Source: Bacteroidetes bacterium MedPE-SWsnd-G2
Lineage (GTDB): Bacteria > Bacteroidota > Bacteroidia > Flavobacteriales > Flavobacteriaceae
Length of the DNA stretch: 64,000 bases
NCBI GenBank assembly: GCA_001874335.1
Contig: MPDE01000011.1
Location: forward strand, 1 to 64,000
Direction: 5' to 3'
The notes under the pieces: model-generated
Database searches by the model: none
What the model saw: the letters and a program-made list of their open reading frames with translations, nothing else
Told to the model about the DNA's origin: nothing
Shown here: piece after piece, positions 16,944 through 25,220 of the stretch
Layout: each line of letters opens with the position of its first letter
How positions within the stretch are numbered: position 1 is the stretch's first letter
Position numbers and translations under genes: made by a program

Positions 16944-19469
16944 TTAGAAAGGGTAATTTACACCAATGTTATAGACAGCATTGTTAAAATTGAAATCTTT
17001 AAACCAACGCTCGCCTTCGGGGTGGATAGGGTCGTAAGTTTTAAATCCAATATCACCTCTTAAAACAAAATAGGTGAAATCATAACGTAAACCGAAGCCT
17101 GAACCTAACGCAATGTCATTTAGAGATTCAATGCCTGAGAAGGTCGATTTTTCGTCTGTGGTACTATCTAAAACATTCCAAATATTTCCAGCGTCAATAA
17201 ATACAGCAGAGTCTAAATCGCCAAACAAATTAAAACGCTGTTCAAGACTTAATAAAAATTTCATGTTGGCTTCACTAAATTCATCGTTGTTAATAGAGCT
17301 ACCTGGACCCAAATTATAGGCGCTCCATGCGCGGTTGTCATTTGGTCCACCAGCAAAGAAACTCTTTGAAAAGGGAATACTATTAGAATTTCCATAAGGT
17401 ATTGCGATACCAAAAAAGGTACGGAATGCCAATATATTTTTATCTCCAAAATCCCAATACTTAATATAATCGAATTCGGTTTTTACATATTGAGAAAAGG
17501 CAACACCAAAAATGTCATAGCGATCGTTTTCGTTTTTATCTGCTCCAAACGCACTGGAAGCAAGGGATAATAAATTCCCCGCCAATTCAAACTTCACTCT
17601 AAAAATAGAGAAGGAGTTATCTAAAATGTCGGTTCTATTATTTTTAGTGTATTGAAAATTAGAAGCATAAACAAGATTGTCTTCTGTTAATCGTTGCTTT
17701 CTTTCATCAATAATATCTACATCAACATAATCAGGGTCTGAAGGTTCTAAACTGGTGTTTCCGTTTAAAACATCGTTTATAAATTGGTCGGCTTCTTCTG
17801 GAACGCCTAAAGATTCATCTTCACCTATATAACCAGTGTCTTGAGCAATGTCATTCAATCTATTATAGGAGTTGACATAAACGCCAAAATAATTATCGAT
17901 GTTTAAGTTTTTAATAAACTGTATATTAAAAACATCAAAATTATTAGTCACTTTTTTATTGTGTCGCCAATTGTAATTAAAGATGCCCGAAATAGTTTGC
18001 TTGTCAAGTCCGATATTGGTTTGTCCGGTTGTTCCTAAACTAATATTTGTTTTAGGTGACATTGATTTTGGGATGACACGTTCTGTATTGAATGGGAAAA
18101 ATAACCGAGGTATGGTGAGCTTTGCATTGATTCCAAACTCATTAATATCGAAAAAAGAATCGGAGTTTTCAGAGCCGTCTTTAGACGAGCCTATTGAACC
18201 TATAGCACTAATGTTTAAAGTTTCAGCGCCCTTGAAAATATTACGTGTTATTAAACCTGTACTAAAGGCGATACCTATGGTTTGAATATTACTTTGATTG
18301 ACCTCTAAACTAAAGTTCATGTCAAATTTTTTCTGCGGAAGAAGTTTGATATTAGCCGTTAGTGTGGTGTCCTCCTCATTTTCGACATATTCAATATTAG
18401 GATAATTAAAAGTATCGAGGTAATTAAGGTGTTTGTAAGTTTGCGAACGATCTTGGTCTTTATATAAATCACCTTGATTAATGAATATCGCATTCACTAA
18501 GGCCTGCGGTCTATATTTAATGGGTTTAGCACTGTAAAATTTGTAGTTTTTATAACTGATAGAATCCCTGATGATACTGTCTTTATAGTCTAAAGATTCA
18601 ATAAAAACATTTACGTCTTTTATTTTATAAGCTTTAAAGGGTTCTGTCCTTACCGAGTTTTCATCTCTAATAACACGATCACTGATAATTAGTTTTGTAG
18701 GTATTAGTTTGTTTTTACTAATAGTGTCAATATCAAAGGTGATATTATCTACTCCAAAATGATAAAACCCGAGATTACGAAGTGAGGTGTTAATGCGGTC
18801 TCTTTCGTTCGTGAAATTATCTTCTCTAAACTGCTCGCCTTGTTTAAGGAGTGATTCTTTTTTTAGGTCTTGATAGATCGTGTCAATCGCAGCCGTGCTA
18901 ATATTCGAGCTAATACTATCTAATATATAAGGCTCACCAGTTTCTATGGAATAGGTTATTGCTGATCGCTTTACACCTGAAGAATCTATTTTGTAATTGG
19001 CCTTTGCATTAAACCAACCTTCACTAAAATAGTAATTCTCTAATTTCTGATTTATTTTTTTAGTTTTCTCATCGTTAACAATAACGGGTGCTTCTCCGGT
19101 TTCTTTAAGCCAAGAATTAAAGTTTATTTTAGATTGTTTATAGACTTCAAATTGCTTTTTAGAAAGAAGGTTGGTGAGTCTTTTATTCTTTCTTAGGTTA
19201 AGGTTGTATTTGGCGTTAACAATGGAATCTATGTTCGTTCTTGCTAAATTATAAATGTGAAGCCTTAAAGGTAATTTGAAGAGTGAGCTGTTTGGGGTTT
19301 GAGAAATTATAGAGTTTATTTTTTCTGTACTTCCTTTTTCTCCATTAATGACAACTGTGTTTTTAGTTAATAAGGATTCGTCATCATTTAATCGCTTTAT
19401 GACATTACAAGACGATATTAATAACCCAATAAGGGCCATAAGTAGGATATGTAGATGTTTAACCTTCAA
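16944..19469 (-). CDS. tamL: TamL-type outer-membrane assembly lipoprotein (BamA/TamA superfamily)
   Basis: The 841-residue protein has a lipoprotein signal ending LISSC with Cys21 as the lipidated residue. POTRA-like segments occupy roughly residues 25-370 and a 16-strand Omp85 barrel fills the C-terminal half. Barrel landmarks are LSLEQRFNLFGDLDSAVFIDAGNIW near residue 745, GSGFGLRYDFTYFVLRGDIGFKTYDP near 795 and a final GVNYPF. TamA-like proteins carrying a lipid anchor are called TamL in Bacteroidota. They act with an inner-membrane TamB-like protein in outer-membrane assembly or lipid transport; no tamB is visible here. The gene is transcribed alone from TAAATTTG at 19501-19494, divergent from trmH. 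Confidence 0.88.
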   Translation of the reverse strand: MKVKHLHILLMALIGLLISSCNVIKRLNDDESLLTKNTVVINGEKGSTEKINSIISQTPNSSLFKLPLRLHIYNLARTNIDSIVNAKYNLNLRKNKRLTNLLSKKQFEVYKQSKINFNSWLKETGEAPVIVNDEKTKKINQKLENYYFSEGWFNAKANYKIDSSGVKRSAITYSIETGEPYILDSISSNISTAAIDTIYQDLKKESLLKQGEQFREDNFTNERDRINTSLRNLGFYHFGVDNITFDIDTISKNKLIPTKLIISDRVIRDENSVRTEPFKAYKIKDVNVFIESLDYKDSIIRDSISYKNYKFYSAKPIKYRPQALVNAIFINQGDLYKDQDRSQTYKHLNYLDTFNYPNIEYVENEEDTTLTANIKLLPQKKFDMNFSLEVNQSNIQTIGIAFSTGLITRNIFKGAETLNISAIGSIGSSKDGSENSDSFFDINEFGINAKLTIPRLFFPFNTERVIPKSMSPKTNISLGTTGQTNIGLDKQTISGIFNYNWRHNKKVTNNFDVFNIQFIKNLNIDNYFGVYVNSYNRLNDIAQDTGYIGEDESLGVPEEADQFINDVLNGNTSLEPSDPDYVDVDIIDERKQRLTEDNLVYASNFQYTKNNRTDILDNSFSIFRVKFELAGNLLSLASSAFGADKNENDRYDIFGVAFSQYVKTEFDYIKYWDFGDKNILAFRTFFGIAIPYGNSNSIPFSKSFFAGGPNDNRAWSAYNLGPGSSINNDEFSEANMKFLLSLEQRFNLFGDLDSAVFIDAGNIWNVLDSTTDEKSTFSGIESLNDIALGSGFGLRYDFTYFVLRGDIGFKTYDPIHPEGERWFKDFNFNNAVYNIGVNYPF

Positions 19470-19493
19470 TCAGAGTTGCGTTAGATATGTAAT

Positions 19494-19501
19494 CAAATTT
19501 A
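19494..19501 (-). promoter_or_regulatory. -7 element TAAATTTG for tamL
   Basis: Minus-strand match to TAnnTTTG, 25 bases upstream of the tamL start codon. Confidence 0.5.
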
Positions 19502-19603
19502 CAGAATTTAGCGAGCAAGTTGTTATTGCTAAACAAAAATTAGTCCAAAATGAGATTAGTTTGTAATATTGTTTAATTACAAAACAAAAGTAAACACAAT
19601 TTG

Positions 19604-20341
19604 ATGTTAACAAAGGCTCAAATAAAATTAATTGGAAGTTTAACTCAAAAAAAGCAAAGAATTAAGCAGCAATGCTTTGTGGTTGAAGGGGTGAAAGGCA
19701 TACGTGAGTTTCTAAACTCTGATTTTGAATTAGATAGTCTGTACGGGTTGTCAAATACGTTTGGTGTGCCAGAACTTCAATTTACAACAGTTTCTTCGGC
19801 AGAATTAAAAAAAATTAGTGGCTTAACAACGCCTAATCAAGCGCTCGCTGTTTTTAAGATGCCAAAGCCTTTATCTATTAATGAACAGGGATTGATTGTT
19901 GCTTTAGATGACGTGAGGGATCCCGGGAATTTAGGGACGATTATTAGACTTTGTGATTGGTATGGGGTAAAAGAATTGGTGTGTAGTCATAATACCGTCG
20001 ATTGTTTTAACCAAAAAGTTGTGCAAGCCACTATGGGGTCTTTGACCAGAGTGAATATTAATTATGTCGATTTAGAAGAATTTCTGAAGCATACAGAACT
20101 TACCACTTTTGGTACGTTTATGGATGGTGACAATGTTTATACACAGAGCTTACCAAGTTCAGCTGTTATTGTAATGGGAAATGAAGCCAACGGTATTTCG
20201 GATGCTATTGCAGGTATCGTAAACAGTAGGTTGAGTATACCGCGATTTGGAGCATTGCAAGCTACCGAAAGTTTGAATGTAGCTATGGCAACCTCTATAC
20301 TTCTAAGTGAGTTTAAACGTGGTGATTTTATTGAAAAGTAA
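19604..20341 (+). CDS. TrmH/SpoU-family RNA 2'-O-methyltransferase
   Basis: The 245-residue SPOUT methyltransferase has an N-terminal RNA-binding substrate domain (about residues 1-95, KKQRIKQQCFVVEGVKGIREF) and a knotted C-terminal domain. The three motifs are visible: LDDVRDPGNLGTIIRLCDWYG near 110, IVMGNEANGIS near 188 and IPRFGALQATESLNVAMATSI near 210. The family uses S-adenosylmethionine to methylate ribose 2'-OH in rRNA or tRNA; the exact nucleotide cannot be told. ATG at 19604 is used (a TTG directly precedes it). The last 14 bases overlap the end of porT on the opposite strand, so the two genes converge without a spacer or terminator. Confidence 0.92.
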   Translation: MLTKAQIKLIGSLTQKKQRIKQQCFVVEGVKGIREFLNSDFELDSLYGLSNTFGVPELQFTTVSSAELKKISGLTTPNQALAVFKMPKPLSINEQGLIVALDDVRDPGNLGTIIRLCDWYGVKELVCSHNTVDCFNQKVVQATMGSLTRVNINYVDLEEFLKHTELTTFGTFMDGDNVYTQSLPSSAVIVMGNEANGISDAIAGIVNSRLSIPRFGALQATESLNVAMATSILLSEFKRGDFIEK

Positions 20342-21041
20342 AATTTAAAAAGATAGTACGAGACTTCATACTATTAATGTTACTCGTCCACGGACTATTA
20401 GGGTCAACATCTCTTACTAACTCATCATCAATGGCAAAAACACCTCGAATTGATGGCGTGAATTTAAACCATTGCAAATAAAAATCAATACCAAATCCAA
20501 GCTCGTAGAAAAACGCACTTTTGGTCATTCTAAACTGGCCAACGCTATTGTCGTCTGGGTTATTTTCATTACTGGATAGGTTTAATGCCGTAGAAAATCC
20601 GCCGACAATAAATGGTTTGATGTTATTGATTCGTTTTGTCGAAGCTTTTAATAGTAACGGAAAATGAACATAAGTTGATTTGGCTTCACGCTTTAAATCG
20701 GAATCGTTAAAAGGCATGCCGTTAAAGTAGCTTTCGTCGTAGATTAGCGTTCTGGTATTAATAAATAGTCCAGGCTCAAATCTTAAATTGAAATAATCAT
20801 TTATCCTAAGGTCTGACACCAAACCCACGTTAAATCCACCACTTTTTTCAACAAGAATATCAGGCTTGTCTTCATTGTAGGTGAACTTAAAATCATAACT
20901 ATTGTACCCTAAGAAAAAACCCCATGACAACAGCGGTTTATCCATGTTTTCATTGTTTATAATTTTTTCTTTGGTAAACAATTGCGCATTGCTGATTTGG
21001 GAAAATAACGCAAAGGTTAAAATGATAAGTACTTTTTTCAT
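20328..21041 (-). CDS. porT: PorT (SprT) outer-membrane protein of the type IX secretion system
   Basis: The 237-residue protein has a signal peptide (MKKVLIILTFALFSQISNA) and an eight-stranded barrel pattern (LLSWGFFLGYNSYDFKF, GGFNVGLVSDLRINDYFNLRFEPG, FFYELGFGIDFYLQWFKFTPSI, TIFLNFTFQ ending in an aromatic). PorT/SprT is needed for T9SS secretion and gliding. The assignment rests on the barrel type and on the ubiE-porT gene pair, which is typical of Flavobacteriaceae. It lies only four bases after ubiE, in the same operon. Generic outer-membrane barrels of the same superfamily look alike, so some doubt remains. Confidence 0.82.
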   Translation of the reverse strand: MKKVLIILTFALFSQISNAQLFTKEKIINNENMDKPLLSWGFFLGYNSYDFKFTYNEDKPDILVEKSGGFNVGLVSDLRINDYFNLRFEPGLFINTRTLIYDESYFNGMPFNDSDLKREAKSTYVHFPLLLKASTKRINNIKPFIVGGFSTALNLSSNENNPDDNSVGQFRMTKSAFFYELGFGIDFYLQWFKFTPSIRGVFAIDDELVRDVDPNSPWTSNINSMKSRTIFLNFTFQ

Positions 21042-21045
21042 GCTT

Positions 21046-21774
21046 TTATTTTGACGCTGAATATATGGTAGCTACGCCCATAGTTTGAGGGTCATCTTTG
21101 ACATTTATAAACCCTGTTTTTCTCAAAATATTGTTTAAAGCTTCTCCATATGGAAAAACTGATGCAGATTCGCTTAAATATTTATAGGCTACTCGGTCTT
21201 TTGAAAACAATTTACCGATAGTTGGTAAAATGAATTTAGAATAAAATTGATACCCTTGCTTAAAAGGAAATTTTGTTGGAACCGAAGTTTCTAAAATCAC
21301 AAAAATACCGTTTGGTTTGAGCACCCTGTAAATTTCGGCAAGTCCTTTTTCTAAGGTTTCAAAATTACGTACTCCAAAGGCCACCGTAATGGCATCAAAG
21401 CTATCTGTTTCAAAAGGTAAATTTTCAGAATCACCAACAACCAATTCTACTTGATTCTCTAATTGTTCAGCTTTTACTTTTTGTCTTCCAACATTAAGCA
21501 TGCCTTCACTTATGTCTAATCCTGTTATTTTACCAGTATTAAATTTAGCCATGTTTATCGCTAAATCACCAGTACCGGTAGCAATATCTAAAATAGTTTT
21601 TGGTTCTGTAGCCGTTACCAAGTTCACTACTTTTTGACGCCATTTAATATCAATTCCAAATGAAATTACACGATTCAATCCATCGTATTCGCCTGAAATC
21701 GTATCGAACATTTGGGCCACCTGTTCTTTTTTGTTCAGGTCACTATCTTTATAAGGCTTGACTTTTGAAGACAT
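21046..21774 (-). CDS. ubiE: Demethylmenaquinone methyltransferase (UbiE/MenG)
   Basis: The 242-residue class I methyltransferase carries out the last step of menaquinone synthesis. Features are [24 protein letters not shown] at the N-terminus, the SAM-binding [13 protein letters not shown] near residue 70, [14 protein letters not shown] near 90, the UbiE signature [14 protein letters not shown] near 130 and a C-terminal [17 protein letters not shown]. Bacteroidota use only menaquinone, so the MenG role applies. An ATG 28 codons further upstream exists, but the -7 element TATATTTG at 21794-21787 places the RNA start after it; 21774 is therefore chosen. porT follows four bases later. Confidence 0.94.
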   Translation of the reverse strand: MSSKVKPYKDSDLNKKEQVAQMFDTISGEYDGLNRVISFGIDIKWRQKVVNLVTATEPKTILDIATGTGDLAINMAKFNTGKITGLDISEGMLNVGRQKVKAEQLENQVELVVGDSENLPFETDSFDAITVAFGVRNFETLEKGLAEIYRVLKPNGIFVILETSVPTKFPFKQGYQFYSKFILPTIGKLFSKDRVAYKYLSESASVFPYGEALNNILRKTGFINVKDDPQTMGVATIYSASK

Positions 21775-21786
21775 TAATTTTTTTGA

Positions 21787-21794
21787 CAAATATA
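21787..21794 (-). promoter_or_regulatory. -7 element TATATTTG for ubiE-porT
   Basis: Minus-strand match to TAnnTTTG, 13 bases from the ATG at 21774; it excludes the longer start at 21858. Confidence 0.55.
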
Positions 21795-21902
21795 TGACAT
21801 TACTTCTATTTAAGTCTAAAGGGATACTGGCATATTTTTTATTGATTTGATTGTGCATTAGTCTTGATTCCCTATTAAGAAGCAGAGAACTCGTTGAATA
21901 GC

Positions 21903-21920
21903 ATTTTAGAAGTCTAAAAT
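21903..21920. promoter_or_regulatory. Palindrome upstream of trkA, operator-like
   Basis: ATTTTAGA and TCTAAAAT are perfect 8-base inverted arms around AG. The site ends five bases before the -7 element of trkA, so a bound protein would cover the promoter. Confidence 0.5.
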
Positions 21921-21925
21921 TGTCA

Positions 21926-21933
21926 TATATTTG
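21926..21933 (+). promoter_or_regulatory. -7 element TATATTTG for trkA
   Basis: Matches TAnnTTTG, 27 bases upstream of the trkA start. No TTG at the normal -33 spacing; the palindrome occupies that area. Confidence 0.55.
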
Positions 21934-21959
21934 TTGATGTATTTAGAATACTTTAACGC

Positions 21960-23309
21960 ATGAAAATAATTATTGCTGGAGCGGGTGAAGTTGGATTTCA
22001 TTTGGCAAAATTATTGTCGTACGAATCACAGGAAATTACCCTTATCGATACTATTAAGGAGAGTTTAACTTACGCTAATAATCACTTAGATATTAGAGTA
22101 ATTAAAGGAGATGCGACGTCAATTGCCATTTTAAAGGATGCCCGAATAGATTCTGCTGCTTTGTTTATTGCAGTAACCTCTTCAGAAACCACAAATATTA
22201 CAGCCTGTGTATTAGCAAAGCAATTGGGTGCAAAACGTACCATTGCTCGTATTGCAAACACAGAGTTTATTGAGCAAGGCGATGACCTTGGATTTACAAA
22301 ATTTGGAATTGATGAATTGATTTCACCAGAGTCATTGGCTGCTGGAGAAATAGAATTGCTTATTAATCAATCTGGATTTAATGAGAGTTATCAATTTGAA
22401 GATGGCGCGCTTACAATGCTTAGTTTACGATTAAGTAGAAATGCTTCGTTTGTTGGTAAAACTGTAAAAGAAGCTGCCGAAGGCATACCAGAACTTCATT
22501 TTGTGCCTATTGCCATCCAGCGTTATGGGACGCAATACACCATAATACCTCGAGGAGACACCATTTTTAAGGAAGGGGATAAGGTTGTTTTTGTCACTTC
22601 AAAAAGTGGAGATAAAGAGCTGTTTGATCTTTCTGGTAAAGTGAAAACCGAAATTAAAAACGTCATGGTTCTTGGAGGAAGTAGAATTGGGTATAAAACA
22701 ACTCAAGATCTATGTTCTAACAAGTTTAATGTAAAACTTATTGAAAAAAATAAAGAGCGAGCATTTGAGCTTGCCGATGAGTTGCCAAATTCTTTGATTA
22801 TTCATGGAGATGGCCGAAATGTAGAGCTTTTAGACGAGGAGAATATTGGTGATATGGATGCATTTATTGCGGTAACTGGTAATGCAGAGATTAATATCAT
22901 GTCCTGCTTGGTGGCCAAATCCAAAGGCGTGAAAAAGACCATTGCATTGGTTGAAAACATGGACTATTTTGAATTGTCACACTCCATTGGTATTGACACC
23001 TTGATAAATAAAAAGTTACTTGCTGCAAATAATATATTTAGATATATCCGTAAAGGAGAAGTTGTAGCAATGACTAAACTTAATAATATGAATGCAGAGT
23101 TGTTAGAGTTTTTGGTAAGTCCAAAATCTAAGATCTGTAATTCAAGAATAAAGGATTTAGATTTTCCTCGATCAGCAATTGTTGGAGGGGTAATTAGAGA
23201 AGGCAACGGTCTGATTCCGTTAGGTAACTTTAGAGTTTTGCCAGGTGACCGTGTTGTTGTATGTTGTTTCCCGCGCTCTATTTCTGAAGTAGAGAAATTC
23301 TTCTTTTAA
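21960..23309 (+). CDS. trkA: Trk potassium-uptake regulatory subunit TrkA
   Basis: The 449-residue cytoplasmic protein has two repeats, each a Rossmann RCK-N domain followed by a TrkA_C domain. The first nucleotide-binding loop is IIIAGAGEVGFHLAKLL at residue 2; the second is VMVLGGSRIGYKTTQDL near 236. TrkA_C parts lie near 145-225 (SFVGKTVKEA) and 375-448 (SKICNSRIKDLDFPRSAIVGGV). It binds NAD(H)/ATP and gates the TrkH channel. trkH begins 33 bases downstream, so the two form an operon. A palindrome over the promoter region suggests control of the operon. Confidence 0.95.
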   Translation: MKIIIAGAGEVGFHLAKLLSYESQEITLIDTIKESLTYANNHLDIRVIKGDATSIAILKDARIDSAALFIAVTSSETTNITACVLAKQLGAKRTIARIANTEFIEQGDDLGFTKFGIDELISPESLAAGEIELLINQSGFNESYQFEDGALTMLSLRLSRNASFVGKTVKEAAEGIPELHFVPIAIQRYGTQYTIIPRGDTIFKEGDKVVFVTSKSGDKELFDLSGKVKTEIKNVMVLGGSRIGYKTTQDLCSNKFNVKLIEKNKERAFELADELPNSLIIHGDGRNVELLDEENIGDMDAFIAVTGNAEINIMSCLVAKSKGVKKTIALVENMDYFELSHSIGIDTLINKKLLAANNIFRYIRKGEVVAMTKLNNMNAELLEFLVSPKSKICNSRIKDLDFPRSAIVGGVIREGNGLIPLGNFRVLPGDRVVVCCFPRSISEVEKFFF

Positions 23310-23342
23310 ATCTGATAGTTTATCCTTCAATACAGGCAATAC

Positions 23343-24836
23343 ATGAAGTTGAATTTTAAAATTATTTTTCATTTTTTTGGTTTACTCCTTTTATTTAACG
23401 GAGGTTTTATGCTGTTGTCCACACTTGTAAGTTGGGGCTATGAAGATGGTGTGACGCTTGAGCTTGGGTTAGCTAGTTTGTTAAATATTATCTCAGGGAT
23501 TTTTTTAATGGTCGGTACTCGACGCCATAGAAAAGAATTAAATAAAAGAGAAGGTTATATTGTAGTTGCTTTTGGTTGGGTAGTTATGGCAATTTCGGGG
23601 ACCTTACCTTATATTATTACAGAATCTATTCCGAATATCACCGAAGCGTTTTTTGAAACCATGTCGGGATATACCACCACAGGCGCAAGTATCGTTAATG
23701 ATATTGAAGCGCTACCAGAGGGTATTTTGTTTTGGCGTAGTCTAACGCATTGGATAGGGGGAATGGGGATTATTGTTTTGGCAGTAGCTATTCTACCGTT
23801 GTTAGGTATTGGTGGAATGCAATTATTTGCAGCCGAAGCCCCAGGGCCAAGTGCCGATAAATTACATCCAAGAATTACAGACACTGCCAAACGTCTTTGG
23901 TTAATCTATTTTGGATATACAGCTGCCGAAACTATTTTACTTAAAGTAGCAGGAATGTCCTTTTTTGATGCCATTAATCACTCTATGTCTACCTTGTCTA
24001 CTGGTGGTTTTTCAACTAAAAATGCGAGTGTTGCCTTTTGGAATGATGCCCCTGTTATTCAATATATTATTATATTCTTTATGTTCTTGGCAGGTACGAA
24101 CTTTGTATTAAGTTACTACTTGTTTAAGGGTCGGGTTTCTAAAATTGTAGGGGATGAGGAGTTTAGATTGTATTTCAAATTCATTACCATATTTACGATT
24201 GTTGCTGCAGGAATTATTTATTTCAAGGCCGATGTATCGATTTCTTCAATAGATCATCCCATGATTTGGGGTGAAGGCGAAAGTGCATTTAGGCATAGCT
24301 TGTTTCAAGTATTAGCAATTGTAACTACTACAGGCTTTGTTAGTGCAGATTATACGTTATGGACACCATTCTTGGTGATTTTCTTTTTCGGTTTAATGTT
24401 TCTTGGTGGCTCAGCAGGAAGTACTGCGGGTGGAGTAAAAGTGGTGCGACAAATTATACTTATTAAAAACGGATTTTTAGAATTTAAAAGGGCATTACAC
24501 CCTAATGCCATATTGCCAGTGAGGTATAATAAGAAAGCAATTACTGGAGATATTGTTTTTAATATTCTCGGCTTTTTCATTCTCTATATGCTCTCCTTTA
24601 TTATCGGAGCCTTAGTCTTTGGTACGTTTAATTTAGATTTTGAATCGGCAGTAGGTCTTTCTGCTTCAAGTTTAGGTAATGTCGGTCCTGCTTTAGGTGA
24701 TTTTGGCCCTGTGAATAATTATGCGGCTTTACCGCCTTTGGCTAAATGGTGGTCTTCATTTTTAATGCTTATTGGAAGATTAGAATTGTTTACCGTACTT
24801 ATTTTGTTTACACCTTTTTTCTGGAGGAACAGATAA
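23343..24836 (+). CDS. trkH: Trk potassium-uptake membrane subunit TrkH
   Basis: The 497-residue inner-membrane protein has ten or more hydrophobic segments organised as four M1-P-M2 units. The four pore loops carry the filter glycines: MSGYTTTGASI near residue 108, STLSTGGFSTKNAS near 220, IVTTTGFVSADY near 330 and SSLGNVGPALGDFG near 445. It transports K+ (with Na+ or H+ coupling) under control of TrkA encoded just upstream. The length matches the TrkH/KtrB family. No terminator is clear in the following 90 bases, although a small ACAAAG-CTTTGT inverted repeat lies at 24876-24893. Confidence 0.95.
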   Translation: MKLNFKIIFHFFGLLLLFNGGFMLLSTLVSWGYEDGVTLELGLASLLNIISGIFLMVGTRRHRKELNKREGYIVVAFGWVVMAISGTLPYIITESIPNITEAFFETMSGYTTTGASIVNDIEALPEGILFWRSLTHWIGGMGIIVLAVAILPLLGIGGMQLFAAEAPGPSADKLHPRITDTAKRLWLIYFGYTAAETILLKVAGMSFFDAINHSMSTLSTGGFSTKNASVAFWNDAPVIQYIIIFFMFLAGTNFVLSYYLFKGRVSKIVGDEEFRLYFKFITIFTIVAAGIIYFKADVSISSIDHPMIWGEGESAFRHSLFQVLAIVTTTGFVSADYTLWTPFLVIFFFGLMFLGGSAGSTAGGVKVVRQIILIKNGFLEFKRALHPNAILPVRYNKKAITGDIVFNILGFFILYMLSFIIGALVFGTFNLDFESAVGLSASSLGNVGPALGDFGPVNNYAALPPLAKWWSSFLMLIGRLELFTVLILFTPFFWRNR

Positions 24837-24927
24837 ATTTTCACCTTATTTATATTGAGTTAATTAGGTTTGGTTACAAAGTGTGTGCTTTGTCGTCTTA
24901 ATAGTATAACCAATTAAATCAATTATT

Positions 24928-25170
24928 ATGAAATTGTCAGAACCAGATGTTCCTGAGCCCACACAAGTATTAAAAAGAAAAACCAAATGTAAATTTGGGA
25001 TGTTGACTTCCGTTTATAAAAGGTCTTCGTATTCTTCTTATGCATCCAAATTAAGTGTCAATACTGTGAAACAAACTGTAAGAGGAAGGCAATTTCATTT
25101 TAACCATAGTGTAGATACAACTTTAAAAATAGCTCTGTTTTTTATGGTATTCCTGTTGGTAATCTACTAA
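24928..25170 (+). CDS. Small tail-anchored membrane protein, unrecognised
   Basis: This 80-residue protein is not recognised. It has a basic, serine-rich soluble part of about 63 residues (KRKTKCKFGML, YKRSSYSSYASKL) and a single C-terminal hydrophobic helix, TLKIALFFMVFLLVIY, that ends the protein, i.e. a tail-anchored topology. There is no signal peptide. It lies 91 bases downstream of trkH on the same strand and ends at a strong terminator, so it may be co-transcribed with the potassium system; a functional link is only a guess. It seems a real gene because of the compact spacing, the terminator and the coherent membrane segment. Confidence 0.65.
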   Translation: MKLSEPDVPEPTQVLKRKTKCKFGMLTSVYKRSSYSSYASKLSVNTVKQTVRGRQFHFNHSVDTTLKIALFFMVFLLVIY

Positions 25171-25175
25171 ATGAA

Positions 25176-25198
25176 AAAAGCCGCAAATTGCGGCTTTT
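25176..25198. terminator. Bidirectional terminator
   Basis: AAAAGCCGCAA and TTGCGGCTTTT are complementary around one base (effectively GCCGC-AAATT-GCGGC). It ends the small membrane-protein gene and the convergent aminotransferase operon. Confidence 0.85.
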
Positions 25199-25220
25199 CT
25201 ATTTTATATTTAATGGAAGC

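Noticed and set aside
21775-21858. Longer ubiE beginning at ATG 21858
   Set aside because: The extra 28 residues show no family similarity and the -7 element at 21794-21787 lies downstream of that ATG.
24876-24893. ACAAAG-CTTTGT inverted repeat as a terminator of trkH
   Set aside because: The stem is only six bases and no T run follows, so it cannot be supported as a terminator; an operator role is equally unproven.
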